Origin: Rhodococcus rhodochrous
GTDB taxonomy: Bacteria > Actinomycetota > Actinomycetes > Mycobacteriales > Mycobacteriaceae
Direction: 5' to 3'
DNA: 64,000 bases
Assembly: GCF_014854695.1 (NCBI RefSeq)
Contig: NZ_CP027557.1
Coordinates: 2,852,001-2,916,000, forward strand
Shown: piece by piece, positions 1 through 7,840 of the stretch
How the letters are laid out: each line of letters starts with the position of its first letter
Numbering within the stretch: the first letter of the stretch is position 1
Program-made: the position numbers and the translations under genes
The notes under the pieces: model-generated
Databases searched by the model: none
What the model was told of the DNA's origin: nothing
What the model saw: the letters and a program-made list of their open reading frames with translations, nothing else

Positions 1-1
1 G

Positions 2-214
2 ATCCTGGTCACCGAGTACTCGGTGGTGTTCTCCGCGATCGCCCTGCCCTTGACGTATCTACCGGTTCTGATCATCTCCAACGACCCGCAGTACATGGGC
101 GAACATGTCAACGGTCCGGTCGTCAACGCGATCGGTACCGTCTACCTGGTGATCATTGTCGCCGCCTCGGCAGCGGCGATACCGTTGATGATCGTCACCG
201 GAGCAGGACAATGA
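2..214 (+). CDS. Nramp-family divalent metal transporter, C-terminal fragment
   Basis: Only the last 70 codons are in the window; the frame is open from base 2. Two hydrophobic stretches (ending in LPVLIISND and VYLVIIVAASAAAIPLMIVTG) and the linking PQYMGEHVNG segment look like the last membrane helices of Nramp (MntH-type) proton-coupled Mn2+/Fe2+/Mg2+ transporters of the cytoplasmic membrane. The stop codon overlaps the start of the next gene (ATGA), so it is probably translationally coupled to the two PRC-barrel-like genes that follow. The exact metal cannot be read from this fragment. Confidence 0.75.
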   Translation: MLVTEYSVVFSAIALPLTYLPVLIISNDPQYMGEHVNGPVVNAIGTVYLVIIVAASAAAIPLMIVTGAGQ

Positions 215-606
215 GCAGATCAGAGCACCCAGCCGGCACCGACCGAGACGGTCGGCTGATCGATGCCCGCCTGCACCTGCTGGACCGGCAGATCCTCGAC
301 TGTGACGGCGTACCGGTGGCCACGGTCGATGACATCGAACTCAGCGGCATCGAATCCGACGGCGTCACCTCGTCAGCACCGCGTGTCGAGGCGATCCTCA
401 CCGGCTCAACCTTGATGACTCGGATCTTCGGGGGCCGTCTGCCCCGAAGCCGCTTGCATCGCATCAAGTGGGACGACGTTGCCGAGGTCGGTATCACTCT
501 CCGGCTACGAGTGCGGTCCGAGGCCTTAAATGCGACGTGGCCCGAGCGATGGGTACGGGACCAGATCATCGGCCGCATTCCCGGGGGCAGCCATGCTCCT
601 GACTGA
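211..606 (+). CDS. PRC-barrel-like protein linked to metal transporter
   Basis: 131 residues, starting in an ATGA overlap with the transporter gene. The region around residues 20-60 (LLDRQILDCDGVPVATVDDIEL) has the look of a PRC-barrel: a short conserved strand followed by DxxG and VxDI. No signal peptide or membrane segment is visible, so it is probably cytoplasmic and may act as a regulatory partner of the transporter. Assignment rests on this motif and on coupling to the transporter; the function is inferred. Confidence 0.55.
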   Translation: MSRSEHPAGTDRDGRLIDARLHLLDRQILDCDGVPVATVDDIELSGIESDGVTSSAPRVEAILTGSTLMTRIFGGRLPRSRLHRIKWDDVAEVGITLRLRVRSEALNATWPERWVRDQIIGRIPGGSHAPD

Positions 607-940
607 TCTGCTCGACCTGCCTGTCCACGAGCACAACGGCGACCACGTCGGGTGGGTGTGCGATATACGTTTCCGCATCCCTGCTCGTCCGCCTGAATCG
701 GACCGTGGGGGAGTGCTGTCGCCGGAGGTCGTCGGCATTCTCCTCTCGCCTCGCCGGCGCGGCTCGTACCTCGGATTCGAACGCACCGATGTGCGTGCCC
801 CGGTGTTGCTCGCTCGGTGGATCCGGTGGCGCCACCGCGGGACCTGCCTGGTTCCGTGGTCCGATGTCGATCGCGTCGAGGACGGGGCTGTCGTGCTGGA
901 CGCGCACTATCGTCGGGAATCGCCGCTGTTGAGCCGCTGA
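593..940 (+). CDS. PRC-barrel domain protein
   Basis: 115 residues from the ATG at 593, which overlaps the previous gene by 14 bases. The N-terminus (LLTDLLDLPVHEHNGDHVGWVCDIRF) is a good PRC-barrel pattern. It is the third gene of a tightly overlapping unit with the transporter and the first PRC-like protein. A further upstream start at 530 in the same frame would add 21 residues lying inside the preceding gene and lacking PRC character, so it was not chosen. The role, probably control of metal transport, is inferred from context. Confidence 0.6.
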   Translation: MLLTDLLDLPVHEHNGDHVGWVCDIRFRIPARPPESDRGGVLSPEVVGILLSPRRRGSYLGFERTDVRAPVLLARWIRWRHRGTCLVPWSDVDRVEDGAVVLDAHYRRESPLLSR

Positions 941-976
941 CAGATCACGCCGCAGCCTCGACGATGCTGGGCGGAG

Positions 977-1312
977 TTACCATGCTCCGGCGGCGGCACG
1001 CCGCTGCTGCCGACGCCCGCCTTTTCCGTCGTGACGTCGCCTTGCCGGTATCCGCTGCGCACGTCGACGCAACGCCAGCTCGTGCTGCAAGCGCTCCGCA
1101 GAAAGCTTGCCCGGACCGTGAATGCTCGTGCCGTCCGGCCGTTCGATCGTGGTGGCCATCGCCGTATTTCTCCTCGAGAATCTCGAAATTCGTCAGCGCC
1201 CAGTAGTACTCCTCGATGAGTACTGGGGCAACGGAATTTTCGCCCTCACCGCCGAGGACGAACGAACACCGAGTCGACGGCCACTTCGATACGGGTTCCC
1301 GACATCATCACC
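977..1312 (-). other. Possible small gene(s), perhaps frameshifted
   Basis: On the minus strand an ATG at 1159 preceded by GAGGAG at a good distance opens a 60-residue basic peptide ending at 977 (MATTIERPDGTSIHGPG...). Just upstream, an ATG near 1306 starts MSGTRIEVAVDSVFV and then hits a stop. Shifting one base continues into a protein-like stretch, LIEEYYWALTNFEILEEKYG, which reaches the 1159 start. This may be a small gene broken by one or two frameshifts, or two short genes. The rest of 941-1431 shows nothing else. Confidence 0.3.
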
Positions 1313-1431
1313 ACCCCTCGCCGTCGATAGCTCAGCGAGACTGTCTGCCGCAGAACGTCACCTACCTCTCATGAGACAACCATCCATCCGACCGGTGAAC
1401 GGAATTCGGCCGAGCGCCTTTGCCTCGGATC

Positions 1432-2202
1432 TCAGGCCGCGGCCGGTGCTCGACATCCACACCGCACGGCACGCCCCTGCTCGTCGTCGGGAAGCCACCC
1501 GTACTCGTCGCAGTCGCCGCACTTCGGTTGGAGGACAAGGGGCGTCGGCAGCGACCGCCATAACGGCAACCATCCGTGCGCCAACCGCATCGGATTGCCC
1601 GGTCTGTGCACGGAATTCGCTGCCGCAACGAGAGCCGGCACACCATGCGTGGCGACGAGTGCTTCGATCGCCGCTGCCGCATCGGGTTTGAGGTAGACGA
1701 AGGTTGCGGTGAGTCCGGCCCGTCTGCAGGCTGCCGCAAGCTCGACCACCGCCGGACCGAGCGGTGCTTTCGTGACGCGCGGTGTGCGGTTGGTTTCCGT
1801 CCTTGGTGTATCGGTACTTGAAAGAGCGCCTGGGTCTCCGATGTCCGCGCTGCCGCGGGTCGGATTCTCAGGCGCCGGGTCGGTGACGGGACGTTCGTAG
1901 ATGGTCTGGATGGTGATCCACTGGCCGAGCTCGTTCTGGATCTTCTCGCGTACCAGGTAGCCGAGGTCGGCGAGCTCGCGTAAGGCCGATCGGATGGCGT
2001 CGCGACCTTCTTTGGGCGACTGTGCCGCGATCGAGTCGGCGCGGGTGCGCCAGTCATCGGGCTTGGACAGCAACCAGACGAGCACGCCCCGCGCGCGGAA
2101 GGACAAACGCTCGTCGGTGATGACGGCATTGCTGAGGACGGTGAAGTTGGCGGCAAGGCGCGGTCCACGACGCACGCCGCCGGCCAGGGTATTCTGACCC
2201 AC
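1432..2202 (-). CDS. Winged-helix, replication-protein-like protein with C-terminal Cys cluster
   Basis: 256 residues from a GTG at 2202 with GGGAG seven bases upstream; a longer frame to 2310 lacks a ribosome site. Residues about 15-110 (FTVLSNAVITDERLSFRARGVLVWLLSKPDDW... IRSALRELADLGYLVRE) form the helix-turn-helix seen in actinobacterial replication-initiator-like proteins of plasmids and integrative elements. The C-terminus ends in a CGDC...CGC cluster that could bind zinc. An IS element lies 0.2 kb upstream. No integrase or partition gene is present, so whether it belongs to an integrated element is unclear. Confidence 0.6.
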   Translation of the reverse strand: MGQNTLAGGVRRGPRLAANFTVLSNAVITDERLSFRARGVLVWLLSKPDDWRTRADSIAAQSPKEGRDAIRSALRELADLGYLVREKIQNELGQWITIQTIYERPVTDPAPENPTRGSADIGDPGALSSTDTPRTETNRTPRVTKAPLGPAVVELAAACRRAGLTATFVYLKPDAAAAIEALVATHGVPALVAAANSVHRPGNPMRLAHGWLPLWRSLPTPLVLQPKCGDCDEYGWLPDDEQGRAVRCGCRAPAAA

Positions 2203-2352
2203 GTTCGACTCCCTATTAGTCGGACATCCGGCCCGTCGGGAGTTGCAGCTCCTGGCGGGCCTTATTCGATTGTGGCCGCGCGGATCGGCGGCGTGCTGGC
2301 ATCGTGCCACCTTCTGTACAAGGCGCGCAAGGAATCAAGCGGGGGGTGCTCG

Positions 2353-2400
2353 AATTTCGGTGTTCTCGACCTCGCTGAGCGGGGTCCGGAACACCGAATT
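2353..2400. terminator. Long inverted repeat, probable displaced terminator of the SIMPL gene
   Basis: AATTTCGGTGTTC (2353-2365) and GAACACCGAATT (2389-2400) form a near-perfect stem with a 23-base spacer. Before the IS701 insertion this hairpin lay directly after the stop codon of the SIMPL-domain gene now at 3845, so it is most simply read as that gene's terminator, now separated from it by 1.43 kb. It could also end transcription of other leftward genes. Confidence 0.45.
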
Positions 2401-2410
2401 TTCACCGGCG

Positions 2411-3848
2411 CTAGTAGTACTTTGTTAGGTTGGGAAGGTGTGGTGGCAGGTCGGGCAGGTGCCGATCCAATAGGCCAGTGCGCGTTGGAGTTCGCGCACG
2501 ATGCCGTAGAGGGTCAGTCCCGCCCGACCGCTTTTGGGTCGGTCAGCCGCAGGGACGTCAGGAACAGGTGCGCGGCGGTGACGAGCGTGACGTGATGGTG
2601 CCAGCCGAGCCAGGAACGCCCTTCGAAATGATCGAGGCCGAGACCGGTTTTCAGTTCCCGGTAGTCGTGTTCGATGCGCCAACGGATCTTGGCCAGACGC
2701 ACCAACTCCGACAGCGGGGTGTCCTCGGGCAGGGTGGCCAACCAGAAGTCGGTGGGGGCGGCCGCTCCGGCCGGCCATTCGGCGAGCAGCCACGCCTGGG
2801 GCAGGACGCCGCCCTCGTCGCGGGGAATGGTGCGGTTGGCCGGGCGGATCCGCAGTGCCACGAAGCGTGAGCGCATCGCCGCGGCCGGATTGGCCGGGCC
2901 GGTCTTGGTGCCGCGGCGCCAGGGGATCTCGGTCAGTGCTTCGACGCCGGCCGCCAGGACAAGATCTTTGCAGGTCACCGCCGCCGGGTAGCGCCGGGTC
3001 GGTGGCCGGCCGCGGCCGGAATACGGGGCGGTGGCCGGCACCGCATCGCCCGGGTGGGCGAGGGTGGCGCCCTTGACCGCGACGACGTAGGTCAGGTCGC
3101 GGTCGGTCAGGCCCTGCCGGAAGGTGGCCGAGTCGCCGTAGCCGGCGTCGGCGACGATCACCGGTGGGGTCCGGCCCCACGAGATCAGCTCGTCGAGCAT
3201 CTCGAGGGCCATGACTGCCTTGGTGCGATAGCGCTCCTCGTCGGGAATCGCGTTGCGTCGCCGGCGAGCGATGATCGCCGAGGCCGTCTCCGGATCGTCA
3301 CACCGCTGATCGTCCCAGCTCTCGGGCAGATACAGCCGCCAATCCAAGGGTGCGGACGCGGTATCGGTGGCGGCGTGCACACTGACGGCGACCTGGCAGT
3401 TGCCGACCTTGCCCAAGGTGCCCGAATACTGCCGGGCCACACACGGTGAGGCATTGCCGTCCTTGGCGAATCCGGTGTCGTCGATCACCCACGCATCCGG
3501 CGAGATCAGATCACACGCTTTGCGGGACAGTGTTTTCCGGACCGGTACCGGATCCCATGGGGAGGTGGTGACGAACTGCTGCAGGCGTTGGTGATCGACT
3601 CCGAGGCGGTCGGCCATCGGCTGCATCGACTTGCGGCGCCCGTCGAGCATCAACCCCCGCGTATATATCCCGGCCGTCGCCCGCTGATCCTTGCGTTTGA
3701 GCGAGGAGAACACCTGCTCGACGAACGCATCGAGGCGCTCACCAATATCGGCCAGGGCTGCGGCATCCACCCGGCCATCGTCTCGGAAACCTCACCGAAT
3801 CTCGAGGCCTCGCAACAAGAAGTGGTGAACCTAACAAAGCCCTACTAG
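2411..3848 (-). mobile_element. IS701-family insertion sequence with CTAG target duplication
   Basis: The element of about 1.43 kb is flanked by CTAG at 2411-2414 and 3845-3848, the four-base target typical of IS701 elements. Inside these lie imperfect inverted repeats: TAGTACTTTGTTAGG (from 2415) against the complement of CCTAACAAAGCCCTA (to 3844), differing at two positions. One transposase gene fills the interior. Both ends are intact, so the copy is structurally complete and looks recent. It sits exactly at the stop codon of the SIMPL-domain gene. Confidence 0.9.
2514..3770 (-). CDS. IS701-family DDE transposase (possible -1 frameshift product)
   Basis: 418 residues, GTG start at 3770. 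DDE residues are recognisable: D97/D98 in WVIDDTGFAKDG, D208 in VIVADAGYGD, and the glutamate in IEHDYRELK followed by GLGLDHFEGRSWLGWHHH. The zero-frame product stops after DPKAVGRD. The usual IS701 C-terminus (GLTLYGIVRELQ... ending in a CPTC motif) lies in the -1 frame and runs to 2425. The switch point coincides with an in-phase CCCAAAA heptamer (2538-2532), so the full-length enzyme may come from ribosomal frameshifting. The alternative is a simple 1-base mutation. Confidence 0.88.
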   Translation of the reverse strand: MDAAALADIGERLDAFVEQVFSSLKRKDQRATAGIYTRGLMLDGRRKSMQPMADRLGVDHQRLQQFVTTSPWDPVPVRKTLSRKACDLISPDAWVIDDTGFAKDGNASPCVARQYSGTLGKVGNCQVAVSVHAATDTASAPLDWRLYLPESWDDQRCDDPETASAIIARRRRNAIPDEERYRTKAVMALEMLDELISWGRTPPVIVADAGYGDSATFRQGLTDRDLTYVVAVKGATLAHPGDAVPATAPYSGRGRPPTRRYPAAVTCKDLVLAAGVEALTEIPWRRGTKTGPANPAAAMRSRFVALRIRPANRTIPRDEGGVLPQAWLLAEWPAGAAAPTDFWLATLPEDTPLSELVRLAKIRWRIEHDYRELKTGLGLDHFEGRSWLGWHHHVTLVTAAHLFLTSLRLTDPKAVGRD

Positions 3849-4546
3849 GGGGAAGCTTCGAACCGCGCCTCGACGTCGGCGGTGAGGGTGACGCGGTCGG
3901 GTTCGAAGACCAGCTCGGGTTCGGCGGACTCGGGTGCGCTCATCGCATCCGAGCGCAGCATCGCGGTGCGCATCATCGGAGCGCCGCCCGCATGGACGGG
4001 TGAGGGCTGGGAGCCGAGCATGCCCGGATCGGCGATGGCCACCGCACGAACCGTGTCGAGACCCAATGACGTCGTGTACGCCTTCGCCTTGTCGAGGGCG
4101 TCGCGGACGGCGAGGTCGCGGACCTGGGCGAGTCGCTTCTTCCGGGCCTTGCGGGTGATCCACCACTGGAGATCGGCCACGGTGACCACCTCGAGTTCGG
4201 CGACCCGTTCGATGAACGCGCCCACAGCGTCGAACTGGTGGAAGGTGACGGTGATCGACGCCGAGGAGTTGTACACCCACGGTCGGTTCTTGCCTTCGCG
4301 GTTGAACGGGCGCCGCCGGCTGTGGCGTACCCGATCGAAAGTCCACCGCTTCACCGGGCTCGGGGTGCGCTTGCGCAGTTCGGTGACGAGATCGGTGATG
4401 GTGGCGACGGCTGCGGTCACCGGTTCGGCGGCCTGCTTGCGCGACGAGCCGTCGGCGTGCACCCGCAACACCACCGTGCACCGGTTGGGTGCGACGGTGC
4501 GCTCGGCGTGACCGGTGACGGTGATCGTGACGAGAGGCCGGGTCAT
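3845..4546 (-). CDS. SIMPL (DUF541) domain protein
   Basis: 233 residues from the ATG at 4546. The start VTITVTGHAERTVAPNRCTVVLRVHADG is the first strand pair of a SIMPL domain, and VEARFEAS at the end is the usual closing strand. Unlike most family members it has no signal peptide, so it is predicted cytoplasmic. The stop codon TAG is part of the CTAG duplicated by the IS701 element. The pre-insertion sequence also read CCC TAG, so the protein is unchanged but its 3' untranslated region has been replaced. The biochemical role of the family is poorly defined. Confidence 0.75.
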   Translation of the reverse strand: MTRPLVTITVTGHAERTVAPNRCTVVLRVHADGSSRKQAAEPVTAAVATITDLVTELRKRTPSPVKRWTFDRVRHSRRRPFNREGKNRPWVYNSSASITVTFHQFDAVGAFIERVAELEVVTVADLQWWITRKARKKRLAQVRDLAVRDALDKAKAYTTSLGLDTVRAVAIADPGMLGSQPSPVHAGGAPMMRTAMLRSDAMSAPESAEPELVFEPDRVTLTADVEARFEASP

Positions 4547-4739
4547 GCGCACGAGTGTGCCAGCGCAAGCCGACCCCGTCGGGCAGACGGCACGTGCCGT
4601 AGTCGGAACCGTCGAATCCGACCTTCCGGACCTCGCAATCGTGACACTCTGAAGTTGTCAGAAGTGAGAGGTGTGACTGGTGGGACGACTGGGTATCTGA
4701 GTTGAGTCGAACTAGCCAGTGTTCACGAAAGGACTGCAC

Positions 4740-5012
4740 ATGCTCGGACTCGGAATCCTCGGTTGGATCATCATCGGTGGTCTCGCCGGTTGGATCGGTA
4801 GCAAGATCATGGGCACCGACGCCCAGCAGGGCATTCTCCTCAACATCGTCGTCGGCGTCATCGGCGGCTTGATCGGTGGTTTCCTGCTGAAGGTCTTCGG
4901 CGTTGATGTCGAAGGCGGCGGACTGATCTTCAGTTTCCTGACCTGCCTCCTCGGCGCGGTCATCCTGCTGTTCCTCGTCAAGGCCGTCACCGGCCGGGGT
5001 GTGCGCCGCTAA
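4740..5012 (+). CDS. GlsB/YeaQ/YmgE-family stress-response membrane protein
   Basis: 90 residues from the ATG at 4740, preceded by GAAAGGA; an in-frame upstream ATG at 4719 has no such site. Glycine-rich helices (LGILGWIIIGGLAGWIGSKIMG, GILLNIVVGVIGGLIGGFLL, and a third near the C-terminus) match the transglycosylase-associated/GlsB family of small inner-membrane proteins linked to stress. It is followed by a strong hairpin and stands alone as a transcription unit. Confidence 0.85.
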   Translation: MLGLGILGWIIIGGLAGWIGSKIMGTDAQQGILLNIVVGVIGGLIGGFLLKVFGVDVEGGGLIFSFLTCLLGAVILLFLVKAVTGRGVRR

Positions 5013-5025
5013 CCGCTCTGCATCA

Positions 5026-5064
5026 ACGAGGTCCCGGATCCACACAGGATCCGGGACCTCGTTC
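5026..5064. terminator. Perfect 17-bp hairpin between convergent genes
   Basis: AACGAGGTCCCGGATCC (5026-5042), a five-base loop and its exact complement (5048-5064) form a very strong stem 13 bases after the GlsB-type gene and 18 bases before the end of the convergent glutaredoxin gene. There is no clear T-run on either side. It probably serves both strands as a terminator. Confidence 0.75.
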
Positions 5065-5081
5065 GTGTCGGCGTCGGTTCG

Positions 5082-5501
5082 TCAGACGAGTTGATTGCGG
5101 AGCCAACGGGGGTCGGGATTGGTATGCGACACATCGCCGACGAACACCGTCGGCACCGTCTCGTTCCCGCCGTTGACTTCCCGGACCCGAGCGGCCGCAG
5201 CGGGATCCCGCCAGATGTTCACCCAGATCGCGCGACGCGCGCGGGTGCGCAGGGTAGCGCGCAACCGGATACAGAACGTGCACCCCGGGCGCCAGTACAC
5301 CACCGGAACGCCGCGGGCTGCGGCGTCGCGACGGGCGGTGGCGTCGTCGACGTGATGGGGGAGGAACAGGGGAGAGACGACCCAGGCGAGGGCGAGGAGC
5401 AGTACTGCCGTCACCACCGAGGTCACGTCGAATGCGCCGGTGAGCAGAACGACGGCCGCGACGGCCACCATCGCTGCGGAAAGGATCCAGGTTCGCCACA
5501 C
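5082..5501 (-). CDS. Membrane-anchored glutaredoxin/mycoredoxin-like protein
   Basis: About 139 residues from the GTG at 5501 (a longer frame begins at 5555). Two N-terminal membrane helices (TWILSAAMVAVAAVVLLTG and VTAVLLLALAWVVSPLFL) are followed by a glutaredoxin domain. This has a CTFC redox pair in VVYWRPGCTFC and the TVPTVFVGD cis-proline strand typical of mycoredoxins. Mycoredoxins reduce mycothiol mixed disulphides; here the domain would face the cytoplasm from the membrane. The start is uncertain. Confidence 0.8.
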   Translation of the reverse strand: MWRTWILSAAMVAVAAVVLLTGAFDVTSVVTAVLLLALAWVVSPLFLPHHVDDATARRDAAARGVPVVYWRPGCTFCIRLRATLRTRARRAIWVNIWRDPAAAARVREVNGGNETVPTVFVGDVSHTNPDPRWLRNQLV

Positions 5502-5618
5502 CCCTGTGAGCCTAGTTCCGTCGAGCCCTACCGAAACCTGCCGAGTGAGACGCACGGCGGAACCCGCCCGACCTGCCGGTCTGCAGCCGGTCGAGATGGC
5601 GCGATAGCGTATTCGGTC

Positions 5619-6299
5619 ATGGTCGTCACCGAGAGTTCACCTCCTGTATCCCCGCGGTTGGTCCGCTCGATGTTCATCCCTGCCGTAGGGGTGGCGCTCG
5701 TGCTGACTCTTCTCGCGGCGGCGACGGTGCCGATGCGCGACCGCCTGTATCTGTCCGTAGCCCAGACCGTCGAGGGATCCTTCCTCGGACCGCTCGCAGG
5801 TCTCGTCGCCGACAAGGGGTTGCTCGTCCTTGTCGCCTTCACCGGTGTGCTCGCGGCATGGCTGTGGCGGAACGATCGCCGCGGCTTCGGCACCCTCGCC
5901 GTCGGCGGCACCGGTGTCGTGGGTGCCTACCTGTCGAGCGAACTCGTCAAGCTCGTGGTGACGGAACCGCGACCGTGCCGCGCACTCGGCATCGAGACGG
6001 TGCTGGAATGCCCCGAAGTGGGTGACTGGTCCTGGCCGTCGAACCACTCCGTCATCGCGGCGTCGTTCGCCACGGCGTGTGTCCTCGCGGCTCCGCGTCT
6101 GATCTGGCTGGTCGCTCCGCTCGCCGCAGTGCTCGCCTTCTCTCGGGTGACGGTGGGGGTGCACTACGTCCACGACGTGCTGTCGGGTATGGCGCTCGGC
6201 GTGTTGGTGGTTGCGCTGGTCGTCGTGGTGCTTCTGCCGTTCGCGTCGCGGCTTCCGATCCTGTCGCGCGAGGCACCGGCGGTCCCGCCCACCGAGTAG
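5619..6299 (+). CDS. PAP2-family phosphatase, membrane
   Basis: 226 residues. The three phosphatase motifs of the PAP2 superfamily are present: KLVVTEPRP (KX6RP), WSWPSNHS (a PSGH variant with Asn for Gly) and SRVTVGVHYVHD (SRX5HX3D). Five or six membrane helices separate them. Enzymes of this type dephosphorylate lipid phosphates such as undecaprenyl-pyrophosphate or phosphatidic acid on the outer face of the membrane. The precise substrate cannot be told. A Rho-independent terminator follows. Confidence 0.88.
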   Translation: MVVTESSPPVSPRLVRSMFIPAVGVALVLTLLAAATVPMRDRLYLSVAQTVEGSFLGPLAGLVADKGLLVLVAFTGVLAAWLWRNDRRGFGTLAVGGTGVVGAYLSSELVKLVVTEPRPCRALGIETVLECPEVGDWSWPSNHSVIAASFATACVLAAPRLIWLVAPLAAVLAFSRVTVGVHYVHDVLSGMALGVLVVALVVVVLLPFASRLPILSREAPAVPPTE

Positions 6300-6321
6300 G
6301 CGCACCGAATACAGCACACCG

Positions 6322-6364
6322 AATCCGGCTGTCGGCAGAGCAATCTGCAGGCAGCCGGATTTTT
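6322..6364 (+). terminator. Rho-independent terminator after PAP2 gene
   Basis: AATCCGGCTG (6322-6331) pairs with CAGCCGGATT (6352-6361). The inner bases can extend the stem, and a T-tract (6360-6364) follows directly. Confidence 0.8.
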
Positions 6365-6459
6365 GTTCGCAAGTTGGACGGGGCGGGCGTGGTTCGTTAC
6401 CGAGGTCCCTCGGTCGCTGCAGTGGACCCGGTTTGCACGACCATCGGCTCTGCATCGGG

Positions 6460-6807
6460 CCGGCGGTCGTTCTCGACGATCCGGACGACGTATCGGTCCC
6501 CGACCCGTCGGCCGAGTCTTCGCCTCATTTCGACTCTGTTCTTGCTCAGTGGGAGTACGACGGCGTCGAGTACATCAGCCGAGTGAGTCTCGAGGGCCGC
6601 GGCCGCACGGGAGAGACAGTCCGCATGGGGGTCGACGAGACGGGCAACTACATGCCGGTTCCCCGCACCGGTACCGAGAATGCGGTCACGGCGCTCGGTG
6701 CGGCTCTGGTGATTCTCGTCCTCGGCACCGTGGCATGCTCGCTCACGCTGTTCGGCGTCCACGTCGTGATGAACCGGCAGAGACTGTCTCGGTGGGACCG
6801 TAAGTGA
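6460..6807 (+). pseudogene. Rv1733c-like membrane protein, 5'-truncated copy
   Basis: From about 6466 the frame aligns along its length with the C-terminal two-thirds of the intact gene at 13401. Shared motifs are ETVRMGVDETGNYMPVPRTGTEN against ETVLIWVDEDGNYRPAPRTGTEN, then the final helix and VMNRxRxxRW. The N-terminal part with the first membrane helix is missing; upstream sequence in this frame bears no resemblance and has no proper start. This is a remnant of a duplicated gene. Confidence 0.7.
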
Positions 6808-6906
6808 CAGGAAGCAGGACGACTCCCGGGGTGGCCGATCGGGTGAACGTCGCGCAGCGCCCGTCGTGATGGTCATCGTTGTCGACCTCCGCGTTCGGGG
6901 TACTCG

Positions 6907-7806
6907 ATGCGCATGAAGGATCGGGCCTGGGATCTCGCATACGCCGCCGGTTGGTGGGCGGTATGCGCGCTACCGGAGGAGCCGGCGAGGCGCTTGTTCG
7001 AGATGGCCGCGGATCGAGCGGCCCGAAACGGCGGACCGATCCAACTACGCCGCAACCTCGCTCGGGTGTTGTCCACCACTCCCGATCAGGTACCGGATGA
7101 ACTCGTACGCGCGAGCCTGCGTTCGTACGCGCGATATTGGTGCGAAGCGTTCCGCTTGCCGTCGATGGATCCGGTACGGCTGGCCGAGACCATCGACTCC
7201 GCGGCCACCGGTCTCGAACATATCCATACGGCCGTCGCGCGTGGGCGCGGCGCAGTGTTGGCGCTTCCGCACAGCGGAAACTGGGACCTAGCGGGAGTGT
7301 GGATCGTACAGCGGATCGGCACACCGACCGTCGTCGCCGAGCGGCTGCAACCGGAATCGTTGTTCCGCCGCTTCGTCCGGTTCCGTGAAAACCTGGGTTT
7401 CGAGATCATCCCGCTCACCGGCGGCACTGTCCCACCGTTCGAACAGCTGGCCGTCCGGATCCGGGAGGGACGGTTCGTCGGACTCCTCGGTGAACGGGAT
7501 CTGACGGGAACGGGCGTGCCGGTCACCTTCTTCGGCGAACCGGCCTGCATGCCGGCCGGCCCGGCCAAGCTCGCGATCGATACCGGCGCACCGCTGCTGC
7601 CGGTGCACTGCTGGTTCACTCCGGGCGGATGGGGATTCCACGTCGACGCACCGATCGATACCGCAGGCGGCGTCCACGCCACAACCCAGAGGCTGGCCGA
7701 TCGGTTCGCGGCCGGTATCGCCGCGCATCCCGCCGACTGGCACATGCTGCAATCGGTGTGGACGGCCGACCGGCGGGACCACACACAGACACCCGGCAGG
7801 GAGTGA
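6907..7806 (+). CDS. PatA-like phosphatidylinositol mannoside acyltransferase (lysophospholipid acyltransferase family)
   Basis: 299 residues. The acyltransferase HX4D motif is HSGNWD near residue 123. The GRFVGLLGERD and PAGPAKLAIDTGAPLLPV blocks match the actinobacterial PatA/HtrB-like family that acylates PIM1/PIM2 mannose at the membrane's cytoplasmic face. The usual patA neighbours (pgsA, pimA) are absent, so this looks like an orphan second copy whose acceptor may differ. An in-frame ATG two codons downstream is an equal start candidate. Confidence 0.75.
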   Translation: MRMKDRAWDLAYAAGWWAVCALPEEPARRLFEMAADRAARNGGPIQLRRNLARVLSTTPDQVPDELVRASLRSYARYWCEAFRLPSMDPVRLAETIDSAATGLEHIHTAVARGRGAVLALPHSGNWDLAGVWIVQRIGTPTVVAERLQPESLFRRFVRFRENLGFEIIPLTGGTVPPFEQLAVRIREGRFVGLLGERDLTGTGVPVTFFGEPACMPAGPAKLAIDTGAPLLPVHCWFTPGGWGFHVDAPIDTAGGVHATTQRLADRFAAGIAAHPADWHMLQSVWTADRRDHTQTPGRE

Positions 7807-7840
7807 CGACGCCGGTTCTCGCGGCTGGCCTCGTAGACCG

